From Lophius americanus (Eukaryota; Chordata; Actinopteri; Lophiiformes; Lophiidae): a DNA stretch of 64,000 bases. The notes beneath the pieces were generated by a model. That model saw nothing but the letters and a program-made list of their open reading frames with translations, had not been told where the DNA came from and did not search any database. This document shows positions 23,077 to 36,663 of this stretch, in pieces. A program made the position numbers and the translations under genes. The stretch spans positions 868,501 through 932,500 of the forward strand of contig JBBDHG010000112.1 in the NCBI GenBank assembly GCA_037951165.1, read 5' to 3'. Within the stretch, counting starts at the first letter, position 1. Each line of letters begins with the position of its first letter.

Positions 23077-24915
23077 CTGTGAGAAAAGAAGGAGAGAGAG
23101 AGGGGAGAAGCGGTCAGTTTCTAATTCTGACGAGAACAGCAGAGGGAATTAAAATAGTAACTGCTGTCTGGCGTTTTTCGTTAAAAGAAGTTTCAACGCC
23201 CCCTCTATCAATTATAGCGTTGTCCTTCACAGTGATGCTTCTCCAGGCTAATATAATCCCCATTCTCCATACTGCGCACTAATGTCAGCTTCACATGCCT
23301 CCAAGCTGAGTTTTGCTATTTTAGTGAAAACTAAAAAGACAATTTCCTGAATTTGCTCCAGTACAGAAATCTATACTTAAACTTCAGTCGTTCCAACATC
23401 AAGATTGCAACCAGGACAAGTTCCTTGTTGTATCTGAAGGTATGTCTCCAAAACATACACAAAATAACAATATTCGAATACGATGCAGTAGTTTTGTTAA
23501 ATATACTCATTTCCTTTCTCAGAATTGGGAATGGAGATTCCACTTTTGTAAAGTAAACAGAATGAGCTAGTACAGAATTTGTCAAGCTTTACTTACTTTA
23601 GACATATTACTAGCATTGGTGGACATTGTGCTGTATTTTTTTCCATTACTTGTAGTTTTTTCAGCAAATGACAGACAGTTTTGACAGTTTTCAATTAGAT
23701 TTGATTTAGGATTTGACTCCATTCTTTAGCGTGCAGTTCCCAGTGTCCCGGTTTCCCCTTCCCAGTTTGAATTCCTGTGCACACACTAATATTTTTTGAA
23801 AGAGCATTCATTCTGTTCAGAGTTAAAGCTACTCTCCAGCGAAGAATAACTTAATCCGAGCAAACAAAAATCTATTACCTGCTCAATAAATGGATTTTTA
23901 TTTTTTGCTCTCCAGGTCCTTGCAAAATAATGGCGTCTCTTATTCAGTTCATTCATTTGTTCTCTCATGAACCTTTTCTCTGTGCGCTGGTATAGATGTT
24001 TTATGACCATATCTCTGCATTTTTCTGACCATCAGCTGATCAGTTTGTGTGGTGTCTCAGTCGTTTAGTCAAGGTAATACTCAACGGTTGACTGAATCTG
24101 AAGCAACATTTTAAGGTGTTACGGTTTTTATCCAGGTGAAACGTATTTAGACCTTATAAAACTTTCATAAAAACGTGTCTTGTAATCCAGCTGAAATGAT
24201 AAATTCCACTTGATTTAGTTACCAAATTTTCTCCTCCTTCAGGAGGATCGCAGTAATTCTACTAGCGATCTGATTGGAGGCGAAACAGCAAGTCAGGATT
24301 TTGTGATTGGCTGGTTTTGCAGCACTTTGTAACGCTGCACCGTCATTGAGCGAGCACAGCGTGGAGATGTTGTTGTGTGTGGATGTTGGGAAAACCAAAT
24401 CAATAAAGAATTATCAGTTCCAACATGGATCATCCTCAAATAGACATTATTACGGTTTTATTAAACAAACAAGACAAGGTGTGATGTTGGTTGGTATGTT
24501 TTTGAATATTACCTACAGTCTTGATGCTAAGTTCAGTTAAACGCTTCTTTGCTTTTTCTCCGTCTGTAACACACAGTCATGAGGGTGGTATCCATCATCT
24601 CAAATTTACCACAACAGCACCTTTTAGGACCCTTGCTGCCTACCTGAAGTTCTCCACCAGCATCAGCTCCTCTGTGTTGAACTGGTTGTTCCTGTAGAGG
24701 ACACCCAGTTTCACCACCATCTTGACCAAGTTCTTGATGATCTTCTGAGACTCTTTGCGGTTACGGGTGTACTCCTTAGTGACGCGGTACAGTTCATCCA
24801 GCACTTCGCTGCTGGTGTCATCGATGAAGAGGTTGGCCATACTCTTGGTGGCCATCTTGCTCATAAGCTTCTTCTGCGCCTGCAGGGCTAGGCTCTTGGT
24901 GCTGAAGGAATCCAT
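22788..24915 (-). CDS. tnfaip8l1: TNFAIP8-like protein 1 (TIPE1)
   Basis: Coding exons 24915-24644 and 23076-22788 join (AG|G, Arg) into 186 residues, the same length as human TNFAIP8L1. Matching stretches include MDSFSTKSLALQAQKKLMSK, DDTSSEVLDELYR, LAMTAVSFHQIEFTFDRRV, HLTAKSH and DCDFLAALYGP. The TNFAIP8/TIPE family forms an alpha-helical bundle with a hydrophobic cavity that binds phosphoinositides; TIPE1 is linked to cell death, Rac1 and TSC2/mTOR control in mammals. The start is the ATG at 24915, behind a poly-T tract ending CTTGAG that looks like an acceptor, so at least one noncoding exon lies upstream (compare 36091). The intron 24643-23077 interrupts the frame near residue 91; I recall the human coding region as a single exon. 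Confidence 0.96.
24644..24915 (-). CDS. tnfaip8l1: tnfaip8l1 coding exon 1
   Basis: Ninety codons plus two bases, from MDSFSTKSLAL to EELMLVENF and the split Arg. The donor on the minus strand is CAG|GTAGGC. Confidence 0.95.
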
Positions 24916-27900
24916 GGTGAAGTCTGGCTCAAGACAAGACAAAAAAAAAAGGAGGAGTTTGTTTAAATGTAAGCATGGATGGATTGTGAAATGTTTTCCT
25001 TGTTTAAAATGATGACTATAAACCTATATTAATATCTCCTATATTTTACAGTCGATGTTAAAGAAGAAGTAAACAGGGAGGGACTGTTTTTGCAGCTCTA
25101 ACTTTCATCTTGAAAACATTTACAGGCCCAACATAACACAGCGACAGCTTCCAAAAAAACTTCCACACCCTAACTAAACTGCAAGGCCAAGAATTGTCCC
25201 CTTTATCAGATAATGGACTGTGGCAGCGGTCAAATTAGTCCAAGCAACACTCTGGCTCAGAGCCTACAAGGTAGTTGGAGAAGAATGTGTGATTATGCTG
25301 GTAAGGTTAAGTCTGTTGCAGCACGACTACAAGGAGGATACAACGTAGACAATGGTGTCTCATGCTGAGCACATTCAAAGGACAAAATGTTCACCATGAA
25401 TGTGAGCAGAGACAGACAGTGCCAGCTCATCCAGTGGAGACATGTTATTTGATTTATGTATGATTCTGCATGTGTGTGGGTGAGTGAGTAGCCAGGTCTC
25501 AAAGTGTTCCGTCTGTCACTTCCTAAGGTTCGTACGTCTCGTATTCGGGAGGAAAATAAAACAATTATTTGACCTTCTCAGCTTTGCAAGAACAACCAGA
25601 GAGTACACAAGAGTAAACCGGCAGCAAGAAAAGGATGTTCAAAACTTCCCTCCCTGAGCAGATCAAATAGAAATTAATAAGGGTTAAGATGAGGGCCAAC
25701 TACTTGAAATTGAATTCTGATATGGCTTGGCCCCTATTTTAAAGTCTTACAAAAGGATACTAAAAACTTGAAATAATTAATTTTTATCTTAAACCAGACT
25801 CTTAGAAGAAAAAATTGATTTGAGATTCTTGAAATAAGGCTGCCAATATAATATAATAAAATAAGAGATGAAATCACTCGACACAGAGCTTCAAACCCAA
25901 GATGGGTATTTAGCAAGGACGTAAAACAAACAAATAAACAAACAACACATCCTCCAATTTGAGGAGCTGTAACCAGATCATCTTCGGCAATTTACCATGA
26001 TAGTTGATTTAGAGTAGGAAGTAATTTATTTCCATCATCTGCAGATTTTTGAAGATGAAAATGACATGTAAACATTCTCTGCTGCAGAGCTTACATGCAG
26101 TTTTCCCAAATTTAAATTCTGAAATGATACTGCAGCATCAGAGACATTAGAGACGTAAACATGCACATAATAACAAAATCTCAGGCTTACAATACATATG
26201 TCATATTTGTGCGATCATGAGTCTGAAACGTGAGGATGATTAATTCACAATGAGGAAAAATCAATAAATGCTAACGTCAGAGAACTTAAACTAAATAAAG
26301 AGGGACTGGAGAGTTTGTTTTCAAGGTGACTCAGTCTGATGAGAAGATCTAGATTCATGATCCATTTCTTGATGATTGATTTATTCCCTTCACCAAACAT
26401 AGGTCATGACAATATTAAAGCCATTATTTCACTGTATTGTAGGAATCAAGAAAATGTGATGCAGCAAAACACTGGCTAAACAGTCGGCTGTTATTTTCTT
26501 CACGTATCATCATGTCACTGGGAGACATAATGGAACTCTAGCCCGATATGTTACTGTCACAATGAAAACAAAACAATTATATTTGAGCCACGTATCACAT
26601 TCTCATCACAACAGGTGTTAGATTTTTAAGCAATATCTCTCCACATGAACATAACCCAGAAGCTTAACTGCCATTCTGAATGACTGGCAAATTGCTTCGC
26701 CACATGCTGGAGAATAGAAATTAAAACCTAGAAAGATTCTGTTAATGTTGCGGAAAGAATCAACGGTGATGTATGCCTGCTGCGTGACTTGTGATTTTTA
26801 CTTTTGTTGGTACAAGCGGTGCCTCTGCTGATACAATGTGATACCTCTCACACACACAACACACACACACCTTGGAAAGAATATCAGCAGGATGATTCCC
26901 GGTTAAGAGGCAGGGGCATGTAGATGGAGACTGGGGTTTATGAATCTTGATACATTGGGAAAATGTAGGTGTGGAATGTCAGGTCATTGATATACACCTT
27001 CATGCTGAATCTAGCTTTCATTCGCCTCTCTTTGCAACTGATGGATGATTAATTAGTGCTCCTGCTTTGCTGATCAAAGATCACTGGCAGATCCTCCCTT
27101 GGACCATTTCACCACAATTGTTATTCCAAATCTGCCACGTTGCACTTGTTACAGAAAATCCTGCTGTGATGCAACACATGTGAAACGAGTAACAGGGGGA
27201 AACCAGGAAGTACATCAAATGGTGATTTCAGAGAGCTCAATAAATTCTGCACAGCCTTCGCATCTGTCACATAACGAAAAACAGAAAGAGCAGAGAGAGG
27301 AAGGCAAAAGCAGAGAATGTTTGCCCTTCAATTTCATGAATGCTAGATAGATGGATACAAGATTTTATAACTGAGGTTTTACTCAAAGCTCCAGAATGAT
27401 GTAACCAAAACTTGGCTCTCTTGTTTTAAAGATGGTAGGAAATCCTGTCTTCTTCGCCTCGATTTTGCCAGCCTTGGGAGAATTGTTTTTTTTCCGTCAT
27501 AAGATACTTTTTTTTCATGAAGTTAAAAGCTTCAGGTCCACAAGTTATTCTACTGATGAATTGGTTTTTGACCAAAGTATTTTTTTGCTGACTCTGCAGT
27601 ATGAAAGCCAAAATAAATGGCCCCCGGGATTAACCTGGCCAATCCTGACAGTGTCTCTTTCATATTTGTAGAGGATATATTTCAATGCATATAAAGCAAA
27701 GTAAGGCATGAGAGCAGATAAAAAAACACCCAAATGCTCTTGATGAACGAGTTACAGCCATCGGTGCGGACAGAATTCAAAAACATCTGTCGAGTGACGG
27801 GCGGACATGCCTCATGGAAATGAAAGCAGATTGGCCAGTGGTGCAGAATCGATACTGTAGCAGTGAGGGACTCTAACACCCTTCTGAAGGTATAAACAGC

Positions 27901-28468
27901 TATGACAATCATGACTAACCGAGGTTAAAAAAAGGAGCTGGGATGATCAAGAAATCACTCTTTCTTAGTGAGTTCATTATCGTAGTGATTTTATTATTTA
28001 CATTGGGGACACTTTACTCCGTTTGTTTGTTGAAAAGAGAATATATAGGTTGAAAGTGCTATTAGTCGTGATTTTGACTTTAGAAACCTTTGAGACCAAT
28101 GCTTTGAGTAAGGGCTTGTGAAAATGATTTTTATATTGTGTCGTTGTAACATATGAGAGCCTATTACATCATTGAATTGAAAAATATTGTTCATTACAAT
28201 CTTAATATAATGTAACATTTATAAATGTCATGGTTCATTAGTCTGCTGTGTCATTGTGTCATTGATACAGACAGTTATGACCCCATGAGGATGAACTGAA
28301 ATTAATTTGGGGATCCTTTCATTTAAATGACCTTAGCCTCAGATCAAAAAACCGTTCATGCTCAGTTGTACTTTGTGCCTAGCGAATGTAAGCATGCTAA
28401 CCCGCAAAAATAAGATGGTGAACATTTCAGCATGTTAGAAGTCATTTAGAGCGTCATAGTGTGATGAG

Positions 28469-28695
28469 AGGCGGCTGTAGCTCAGTGGTTAGAGCGGCAG
28501 TCTTCCAATCAGAAGATTGGAAGGTAGCTGGTTCGGGTCCTACATGGGGTCCTTGAGCAAGACCCTGAAACCTTAGTTCCTGGGCGCTTCGAGGGGACTG
28601 CCCGCTGCTCCCTCAGGGATGGGTCAAACGCAGAGAAAGAATTTCACTATGTTGTACTGTTTATGGCTGTGATGAATAAAATATTTATTATTATG
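28469..28695 (+). repeat. tRNA-derived SINE
   Basis: The head shows an RNA polymerase III A box (TAGCTCAGTGGTTAGAGCGG, from 28478) and a B box (GGTTCGGGTCC, 28530-28540), with an anticodon-arm-like hairpin CTTCCAATC/GATTGGAAG between them. A tRNA-unrelated body follows (CTTGAGCAAGACCCTGAA) and a tail of ATT-type repeats after GAATAAAATA. No clean target-site duplication was found. Confidence 0.8.
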
Positions 28696-29398
28696 ATGCA
28701 TTTGTGCTTTTAGCTCAAATTGGTACTGTGCCCAACCAAAAAAAATTATACATACGCAACCTGACACGACACAAGCGAGTCATTGTCTTTTTTCTGGCGA
28801 CAAATATTTATAGTAAATCTAACATGCAAGTGTGGCATTAGTTATTCAAAGGGTGTCTCTGGGCATTTTGCAGCCTCTCACCAACTGTTCTCTCTTGTCA
28901 ATCAAACTAAAGCTGAGGTGTGACAGGTGAGATAGAGCTATTAATTGGATACACCTGTTGCTTCCACCCACTCTCATGCCTTATGCCTCGAGGAAGAAGT
29001 TTCCAAAGCACCAAGAACATCAGCCTTCTAATAACTGCTGCCAGTCTCGACAGCATGCCGGATACTGATAACAGCCAAAGACAAAACCACGAAAGAATGT
29101 TTCTATAAGGCTGGGCCATAACAAAGCGCTAAAAACATTTTAGCAGAGAGTGTAGAGCTTTCCATGACCCTATCGTTCAAGCTATTGGGCGATGGCAGAA
29201 AAAAATGTCACTTTCTTCTGGGATCATTGGTCACACTGATTGGGGCACGACGACCCTTACATACAAATCCATCAACAGAGAGAAATCTTTCTGCTGTAGG
29301 ATGGATAGGATCACTGAAAATGGCTCTTTTTGAACATGACAGAAAGTCGTTCACAAACTGCTCAAACAAACCTATAAACTGCTTTTTGACATGCGTAT

Positions 29399-30690
29399 AC
29401 AGTGGCCTCCAGAATTATGGGGAGACCTTTAGAAAAAAAGAAATGAGAAAAATGAATTATGCAGAGATTTCTTTGTCTAAACCCATGATATTTAATTCAA
29501 ATTATTCACCAAAATCCACATTAACTCAAGTAAACAGTGTAAAAAACAACAACATGTGTGCCACAATTACCAGCACCCTCCATTTAATATTTTGTGCAGC
29601 CTCACTTTGCCACAATAACAGCCCTGACTCCCCTTCTGAATTGTTTGATGAGGTTTTATTTTGTGAACTCTGAATTTTGTTGTGCCTCAGATTGTTGCCC
29701 CGCTGGAAGGTCCAACCACAGCCACCTAAGTTACCCAACAAAGGCTTATAGGTTTTCTTCCAATATCTCGAGCATTTCAACAGTCCACGGAGACATGTAT
29801 TTTAAGAGGACGTCCAGGGCTTTTGGAAGAAAACAGCCCCAAAGCGTTATCATGCACCACCATACTTCATACCGGCCGTGAGGTGCTTTTCTCTATGGTT
29901 TTCTTTCTTTGTATGCCACACTCATCTTTGATGATGGTTGCCAAAAAGCTCTACTTTATCTGCTCTGACCTCATGACCTTGTCCCATTGAAATTCCCAGT
30001 GGTGTTTGGCACACTTTAGGCGCTTTAGCTTATGTGTAGATGATAGGAGAGGATTTTTTTTTCTCGTTACCATCCCAAATAGCTTGTGTTGGTGCCATCT
30101 AATGGTGGTTAGAGAGACTTTCTGATCCCAACAGTCAACAGACCTCTGCAATTCTATATCTGTAAAATTTGGAGTGTCTTTTGCCATTCAAACCATCCTC
30201 CTTACGGTTCGTAGTGTCAGTATTTAGACACGTCCTATTCCAAGCTGATTTTAACATCTCCGTTCTCTTTCTTCTAAATTATTGATCTAACTGTTGAAAC
30301 TACCATTTTAAACTGAGATTTTCTTGTAACCATTGCCAGATTTGTGCAACTCTACAACGATTCTTCACATATTATTGCTGTGTTCTCTGGTCTGTCCCAT
30401 TGTGAAGAATATGAATGTTAATGTGAAGAGTATTAGGCCTGTGCCACCTCATATTTATACCCCATAAAACAAAATTATTGTTCACCACTTCAGCGTTCCC
30501 ACTCAAACAGTTGAACCTAAAGATATGAAATAGCTCTATATTAAGATTGTAATGCTTCTTTTAACTATACTTCTAGAGTAAAAGGTCATATTTTTGTGAA
30601 AAATCTGAATGAAAGATCTTGGGTATAGACAATCGACATTTTTTGCATCTCATTATTTTTTAAAGGGGGCCAATAATTCTAGAAGCCCCC
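29399..30690 (-). mobile_element. Degraded Tc1/mariner-type transposon
   Basis: The left end (CAGTGGCCTCCAGAATTAT, 29400) and right end (CCAATAATTCTAGAAGCC, 30670) are imperfect inverted repeats, and the left end is preceded by TA, as expected for Tc1 insertion. The minus strand keeps transposase-like pieces around 30187-29930 (DTPNFTDIELQRSVDCWDQK, KRLKCAKHHWEFQWDK, LFG), but stops and frameshifts break it. The order of recognisable blocks fits a nearly full-length, dead 1.3-kb element. Confidence 0.8.
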
Positions 30691-30859
30691 TTGAAACTCA
30701 ATTTGAAAAAAAATTACCCACTTGTATTGATAACTGGTTACTGTACTAGATACACCCAGGCCTTATTACCATCACTACTGTTCACTTACATCATAACTTA
30801 AATAGAACATCATTAGAGGCAGGAAGTTGACTCTGAGGTCTCTACAGTAACACAGTTCG

Positions 30860-31255
30860 CAAAAAAAAGAAATGAAAATAAATTTCAAATTTGGTGAAGA
30901 TGTTATTCAAAATAAAGCATTCTGGGAAGGGTTACAAAGTAATTCTAACAATCTGTGACTCCAAAGATCCTAAGTGGGATGTATTATCTCCAAATAAGTA
31001 AAATGGGGAACAATAGTGAACCTAACCAAAATTTTTCCAAGTGCGTGGCTACAGCTCATTAGTGAGGTCCCAAACAGAACTGCAAGCATCTCTCGCCTCG
31101 ACAAGGTCAGTATTGTTCATGGTTCCACAATTCAAAAGACGATGGGCGAAAAATGGCTTTCTTGCAAGATTAATGGCAGTAAGAACATCTACTAACCAAG
31201 AATAACTTTAAAGCTCCTCTCACAGCAGAAAAAGATATCTGATTATCTCATGTCT
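30860..31255 (+). mobile_element. Tc1-like transposase fragment, N-terminal half
   Basis: From GCATTCTGGGAAGGGTTACA (30918) to AGCTCCTCTCACAGCAGAAA the plus strand follows the nucleotide order of the N-terminal DNA-binding half of a fish Tc1-like transposase. It is broken by stops and carries no catalytic part. It sits 200 bp beyond the oppositely oriented element at 29399-30690. Confidence 0.65.
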
Positions 31256-33601
31256 CTGACAACAAGTAAAAATTACTTCGTTTTTTTTTAATGAATATGA
31301 CTCCAAAACCAAAACATTTTCAGTCGCATATTAATTGAAATTTGTTCATTTACCAGGACTGGGATATTTTCGAAAATAAAAATTCTACTTTTTAAGCCCA
31401 TTTTTTTATTAGTGTTGTTTTTGTATTATATTCCATTACCTCTAATATAACCAGCAGAATAAGCAATAACATACAGGGTTGAATCAATACTTCTTACCCA
31501 GTGCCAACAAAAATTGAAACTGATAAGCTTCATAAAGGTATTATTAATTGTAGGCTCGCTGAACTGGATTGGGTGAGGCTGGATTGTGTACACACCCTGA
31601 ATCATATTTGCTTTGTTGAACTCCCTGATGGGAAAAGGTAAATCCTTTAAAATAACATTTAACGTGTGAATAGGAGTGTCTCCAGGACTACAATCCAAAT
31701 CCCAACTAATGCATTAAAGCCTCATTAGGCTGCAAAGCTGCCAAAAAAACTAAATGGTTAGAAAACTGCAGGCAAACTGCCAGGAAGTTTGAAAAAAAAA
31801 CTTCTTGATTATGACTGAAAGCCTTATGGATGTCATTAGAATGAATGCTTATCAGGAAGTCTTGAATGAACATGTCTTCCCCCACAGATTCTCCCCAGCT
31901 GTGTGATATAATCTGTCCCCACTATGTGAAACAATAGCCAATCCTGGCTGTTATATAAAAGGTACATCCGTGCTTTGTGTTCAAAGAGGACAGGACGCAT
32001 AACCCATCAAATGAGCAGTGCTACTGAAACCGCACTACTGTTGGGGGATCAAAAGTAGGATTTGTGGCCAACTGAATGCTGCAATTTCATCTTACATCAA
32101 GTTGTGATGTTATAACAGAGGAGGTGCTGACTGCTAATACTGCGCCGGGGACAATCTGTATAAGGCAGGTGTGTGTGTAAGTGATGTTCTCTTTATACGC
32201 ATACTTTACTAAATCAGTGGCTCAGACATGAGAGCCATAATTGCATTTACCACATATGTGAACATGGACACTTTGAATTAAGTAGATCTTGGCATAGTGG
32301 TTATGTTCTGTGGCTTTAATCTTCCCACACAGTCACCATCTGTTCAGATCTGCTAAGATAGGAGGCAATCAATGTCTTTTGTCCAGTCCTACCCCTTTTT
32401 AATGCTTTTCTCAGCACTGCTAGATTCCGTACAACAATTAATAATTAAAATATCAGCATATAATGGATCATGGATTAATAATTCATCATGTCGATTTGGA
32501 CTAAAATAGACCCGAAAGCTATGAGGGTGCAACAGGTTGTGGCAAAGATGTGGGAGCAGGATAAAAAGTGGACTACCAGCACATTTCAGAAGAGATGGTG
32601 GCCCTGAGCAGATGGAATTTATTTAGGAACATCAGTGTTTAGCATGTGTATAATAAAGCTGGGAATACAGTAACTACTGCGCCACTCGAGGCAGAACTAA
32701 CAACACTAGATGACAACATTTGTTCTGGTATTAAATTTGTCAGTGGTTGGTTGTTTCATGGATAAAATAAGTAACATTTGTATCCATGGACACAGTTATC
32801 CCCGCTGATGGAAAAACTAATTTTGTGCAAATGTGGCAGGACCATAAGTCCCATCATAGGACAACTTGAGAAAATTCATAAGTTTTAAATCAATATTATT
32901 ACATTATTAGCATCTTAACAGGACTACAACTAATGTAAGACATAATCAAGGCACCAAATGGACTAGAACTATGACTTATGTCTATGACATTTTAATTAAA
33001 AGTAGGGTAAATTACTAATTTTCTCAACGTCAAGAACCTGATTTGATCCTAGCAGTGAGAATCCCAGTGGAATCAGTGAAACATAGGGGGACACATATGA
33101 GAGGATATAGCCTCATTTAAACAGCATATTGAATTTGGAGTTGGGGAACCTCTTTTTCAACCATTTATTCTAGAAAGGCACAATGGAGATGTGATGGGGA
33201 TCTGGGTTGTTCCGGCTCTAACACGGCAGTGGAGGTAGTAGCAGAGGTGAATTTGGTTAATATGTGTAAACACGAGGTGAAACAGGAAGTTGGTGTGACA
33301 CATGATGGAGTATTATGTCTGCAAATCACAATCGTAAGACTTTAAAATAACTGGTAGCAGTTAGAAGCTAACTCAAAGAAAACGAAAATCATCTGAAAAC
33401 TGTGCAAGGTCTGGGAGCTCCTTTCCCACTTACCAGAGAAAGAACTAAACCGCCATGTAACAGAGAAGCTATATCGTTTTTTTCTCACCATGTTATTTGA
33501 TTTTTCAGAAAACGCTGTTCAAGATGTCCCACATGCCGTCACTCCTGTGTCACACATCATGCCTCTTTTGCTCACAGAACCCTAGCTTGCTATTTAAAAT
33601 G

Positions 33602-33634
33602 ACCCACTGGAATCAATGACTTGGGTCATTGATT
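33602..33634 (+). repeat. Two mutually exclusive stem-loops
   Basis: A perfect 10-bp stem with a 4-base loop (AATCAATGAC/GTCATTGATT, 33611-33634) overlaps a second possible stem using TGACCCA and TGGGTCA. Only one can form at a time. Confidence 0.6.
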
Positions 33635-35589
33635 TTTTCAATGTACACAAACAAAGGAGTTTTAGTGAAGGTGTCTTTGCTAATGACAGTTGCTTTGGGG
33701 TAAGCAATATGTTCCCTTGTACAAACATTTCACTGCTACTGTAAATATATATATGTTCATGGTTCATCTTATTTGTCGTTACAAGGTCTCAAAATTTTTT
33801 GGAATCAAGGTTGCAGATTACATAAGAGGTATCTAAAACGAGACCAGACTATTCTGGTCTATAACAAAACACCATCGCTAAAAGCAGGTTAAACATATCT
33901 CTCGTCTCGTCATTGGGTTACCATGGATTCTCCAAAGCAGGTCTCCACAGTCTCCAAATTTACTGCTGTGATTTCAAACAAAGGACTGCATGGGGGAATG
34001 CATTGTCCTATTCTTAGAGACGCGTTGAGAAGCAGATCTCCACAAACACAGTTACACTTAAAGAAGCATAATGAGGCTCAGCAGCATTTGTACCACCGTG
34101 ACACTAAATTACTGTTCATTATCATTTGTTATCTTTCAGCTAAGAAACTGGACACTGTCCCTGTCAACTAAACAGATAAAATCAAATAAATAAATAACAT
34201 CCAAAATATTTAGATTTTGTTTGTATTGCTATTGCACTGCATTTAAAATCTTTACAAGGTTTGGCTGACATATTCATATATAGAGTATATCTCCTACAGT
34301 TCTGTGTGATACTAAATCTGGCCTCCGCTCATCCAAGACCAAAAATTGAAAACCCATGTTCACAAAATTGGCAAATTATTGCACAAGTGATTCTGCAAGA
34401 TGGGCAGCTCCAAGTCTGGTTCTGACACCGTAATTCATTTGACATGTTTGGTGAGGCTGTGCATGATAATGTGTCTTGCGACCTGCACAAGGCTTGGCTG
34501 CACAGTGAAGCTATTCATCCACACTCAAGCCTCGTTCTAGGTAGATACACTTTACAATATAAACACAGGAAAGTGTTACAAAACATATCACTGTTTACAT
34601 ATGTATTCAGCTCCGTCAGTCTTGGTTTTGGATACGCAGTGAATTATACTTGAACAACAACAATTTTTATTGTGTGTTTAAACTAACAGGGGTATCAAGT
34701 GTTTCCTTTATGCCCTTTTCTCTTATTTGTCAGCAGTTCCTCATTTTTATGACAAGGCAAATAAGTGGTAGAATTCGAGCATGTTCGCCATAAATGTAAA
34801 GCATGCGGTTCTTATAATATATCATCTAAATTGGCCACATGATACACATGATCAGATTGTAACTCTCATTAGGCGGGTCCCTAGAAATCGTGGACAATAC
34901 AGTGTATATAATAATATAATATAATAATTTCTCAAACATGCTCCAAAGTCCATCACCAGAAAATATCACCCCCATCTTCTCCACAGCCCACATTATGTTT
35001 CTTTAAAACAAGCAAGCATTTAAGAGCACATACAGCATCGCTGACGCCATTTTCAATGATCATTTGGAATTATGCGATTATCATTTGTACTTTTTCGAGT
35101 CATCAACAAAAATATTTTACATAATAGTGGAACTATCATTCATCTAGATAGAACTTCTTCACTTTTACAGATACATTGATACCATTGCAATGGCAGTGAG
35201 TCTGTATTATCTCAGCTACATATCAGTGGCAGTGCCATGTCTCTACTCCTCCTCTGTTTTGGACCCATTACACATCACCAGACCAACTCATCCACGGCCA
35301 AAAATCTACTAATTTACACAGCGTCATCAAAATACACATCTCCGAGACATCTTTATATTGAAACTTATAAAACCAAGTAAACAAATGTCCAAATTCATTA
35401 CACCCGATGAAATCAATAACTCATCAGTGTCATTATTAAAATGATAATTTTGAAGTTTGTCCCTAGTTCCTGCTCCCTTTATCCATTTTATTGATCCATT
35501 CACTTTTGATCGATTCTTTATTGTTGCATAAGGTATACACTTTAATGATACATTTAAAATCTTTGAGACAAAAAGCATTATTTACAAAT

Positions 35590-35785
35590 AAAGTATGCAT
35601 CCATACTTTATTTACCCATACTTTATTGACAAATAAAACATGGATCCATACTTCATTGACTCATAAAGTATGGACCCATACTTTTATGGATTCAAAGTAT
35701 GGATCCATATGAGATTTCTTTGTCCGTAAAACTTTAATCCACAATTTGTTGACCCCTACTTTGTTTATCCATACTTTATTGATCA
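35590..35785 (+). repeat. Array of AAAGTATGG/CCATACTTT motifs in both orientations
   Basis: Degenerate copies of 'ATCCATACTTTATTG' are mixed with inverted copies. Adjacent pairs make hairpins such as AAAGTATGG-AC-CCATACTTT. The same motif returns, mostly in one orientation, at 36885-37290. Confidence 0.75.
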
Positions 35786-36090
35786 CGCCCTAACGGACAT
35801 CATTATCTAACTGACCGTTACTTCCGCGATCTTTTTACCACAATTACACCCTGTCGAGGAAAGAACAACCAACAGACTTAACCAGACAGGTGATAAATCT
35901 CTTTTTTCTCGTCTGATTCTTCCTCTGACTGTTGAGACATGGTGGTGCGCTGATACCAGCCAACATTTGAGAAGCCTCTCTGCTCGTTGAGCTCCAACCG
36001 CAGGCCTCTGCTATCAGAGCACGCTGATGAGATGTGTCATTAAAAGCAGGTCGACCGTTAAGATCAGCTGGTGCGGCGACATCAACTCAC

Positions 36091-36500
36091 CTTTCTTCTC
36101 CTCGGCGGACACGGGAATGATAAGCCAACAATGTGACAAGTTAATGTGAGCAGAATCTCTCAGGTCTTCATTGTGGCAGCGCGAAAGTGCTCTCAGTGCA
36201 TGTTTGTGTTTGTTTAGTTAGACATCCGTCTGAAACGTCCTGACTGTGCAGCTTGTTGTCCTGTTTCCGTGTATCAGCTACAGATGTGTGAATTATTAAA
36301 AGAGTGTTTTCTTCTCTCGGCTGCCGTGAGATCGGTTACTAGCTGAAACTCGACTCCCCCTCCTCGTAAAAAAGTTTCAAACTTGAGGGGGACCTGGAAA
36401 TCAACAGATTGATGTGGGTTGTGGCCAATGACGGAGCACCGAGGGGAAAGGAACTGCCCAATCAGGCCAGAAGAAAGGACCATTTACAGCCAGAAAATCC
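36091..36500 (-). promoter_or_regulatory. Candidate tnfaip8l1 promoter and noncoding first exon
   Basis: This stretch is richer in CpG than its surroundings. On the minus strand it carries two inverted CCAAT boxes (TGATTGGGC, TCATTGGCC), then about 200-300 bases later a good donor, GAAAG|GTGAGT, at 36091/36090. It lies 11 kb upstream of the tnfaip8l1 coding start, which needs an upstream exon. The link is inference. Confidence 0.35.
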
Positions 36501-36663
36501 CCTACCCCCATTAAGACTTCCAGTAATTATCCCCGTCCAGCTCCAGTCCAAAGGCTGAAACCCTCCCGGAGGAAATGGTGTTTTGGGAACAATGAACAGG
36601 AACTGTGTTCAGTAGTTTTTCTGTTATGGACTGAATGATTTAATGAAGTTACACCTTCATTGG

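Noticed and set aside
24240..24370. Possible alternative promoter in the tnfaip8l1 intron (two GATTGG boxes, some CpG)
   Set aside because: CCAAT boxes alone are weak and no downstream exon could be paired with it.
28930..29170. Possible LINE reverse-transcriptase tail (CLMPRGRSFQSTKNISLLI)
   Set aside because: It loosely recalls the C-terminal end of fish non-LTR elements, but the match is too short and uncertain to call.
31426..31698. 90-codon minus-strand open frame
   Set aside because: No recognised motif, no splice partners, and its composition follows the local AT-rich sequence.
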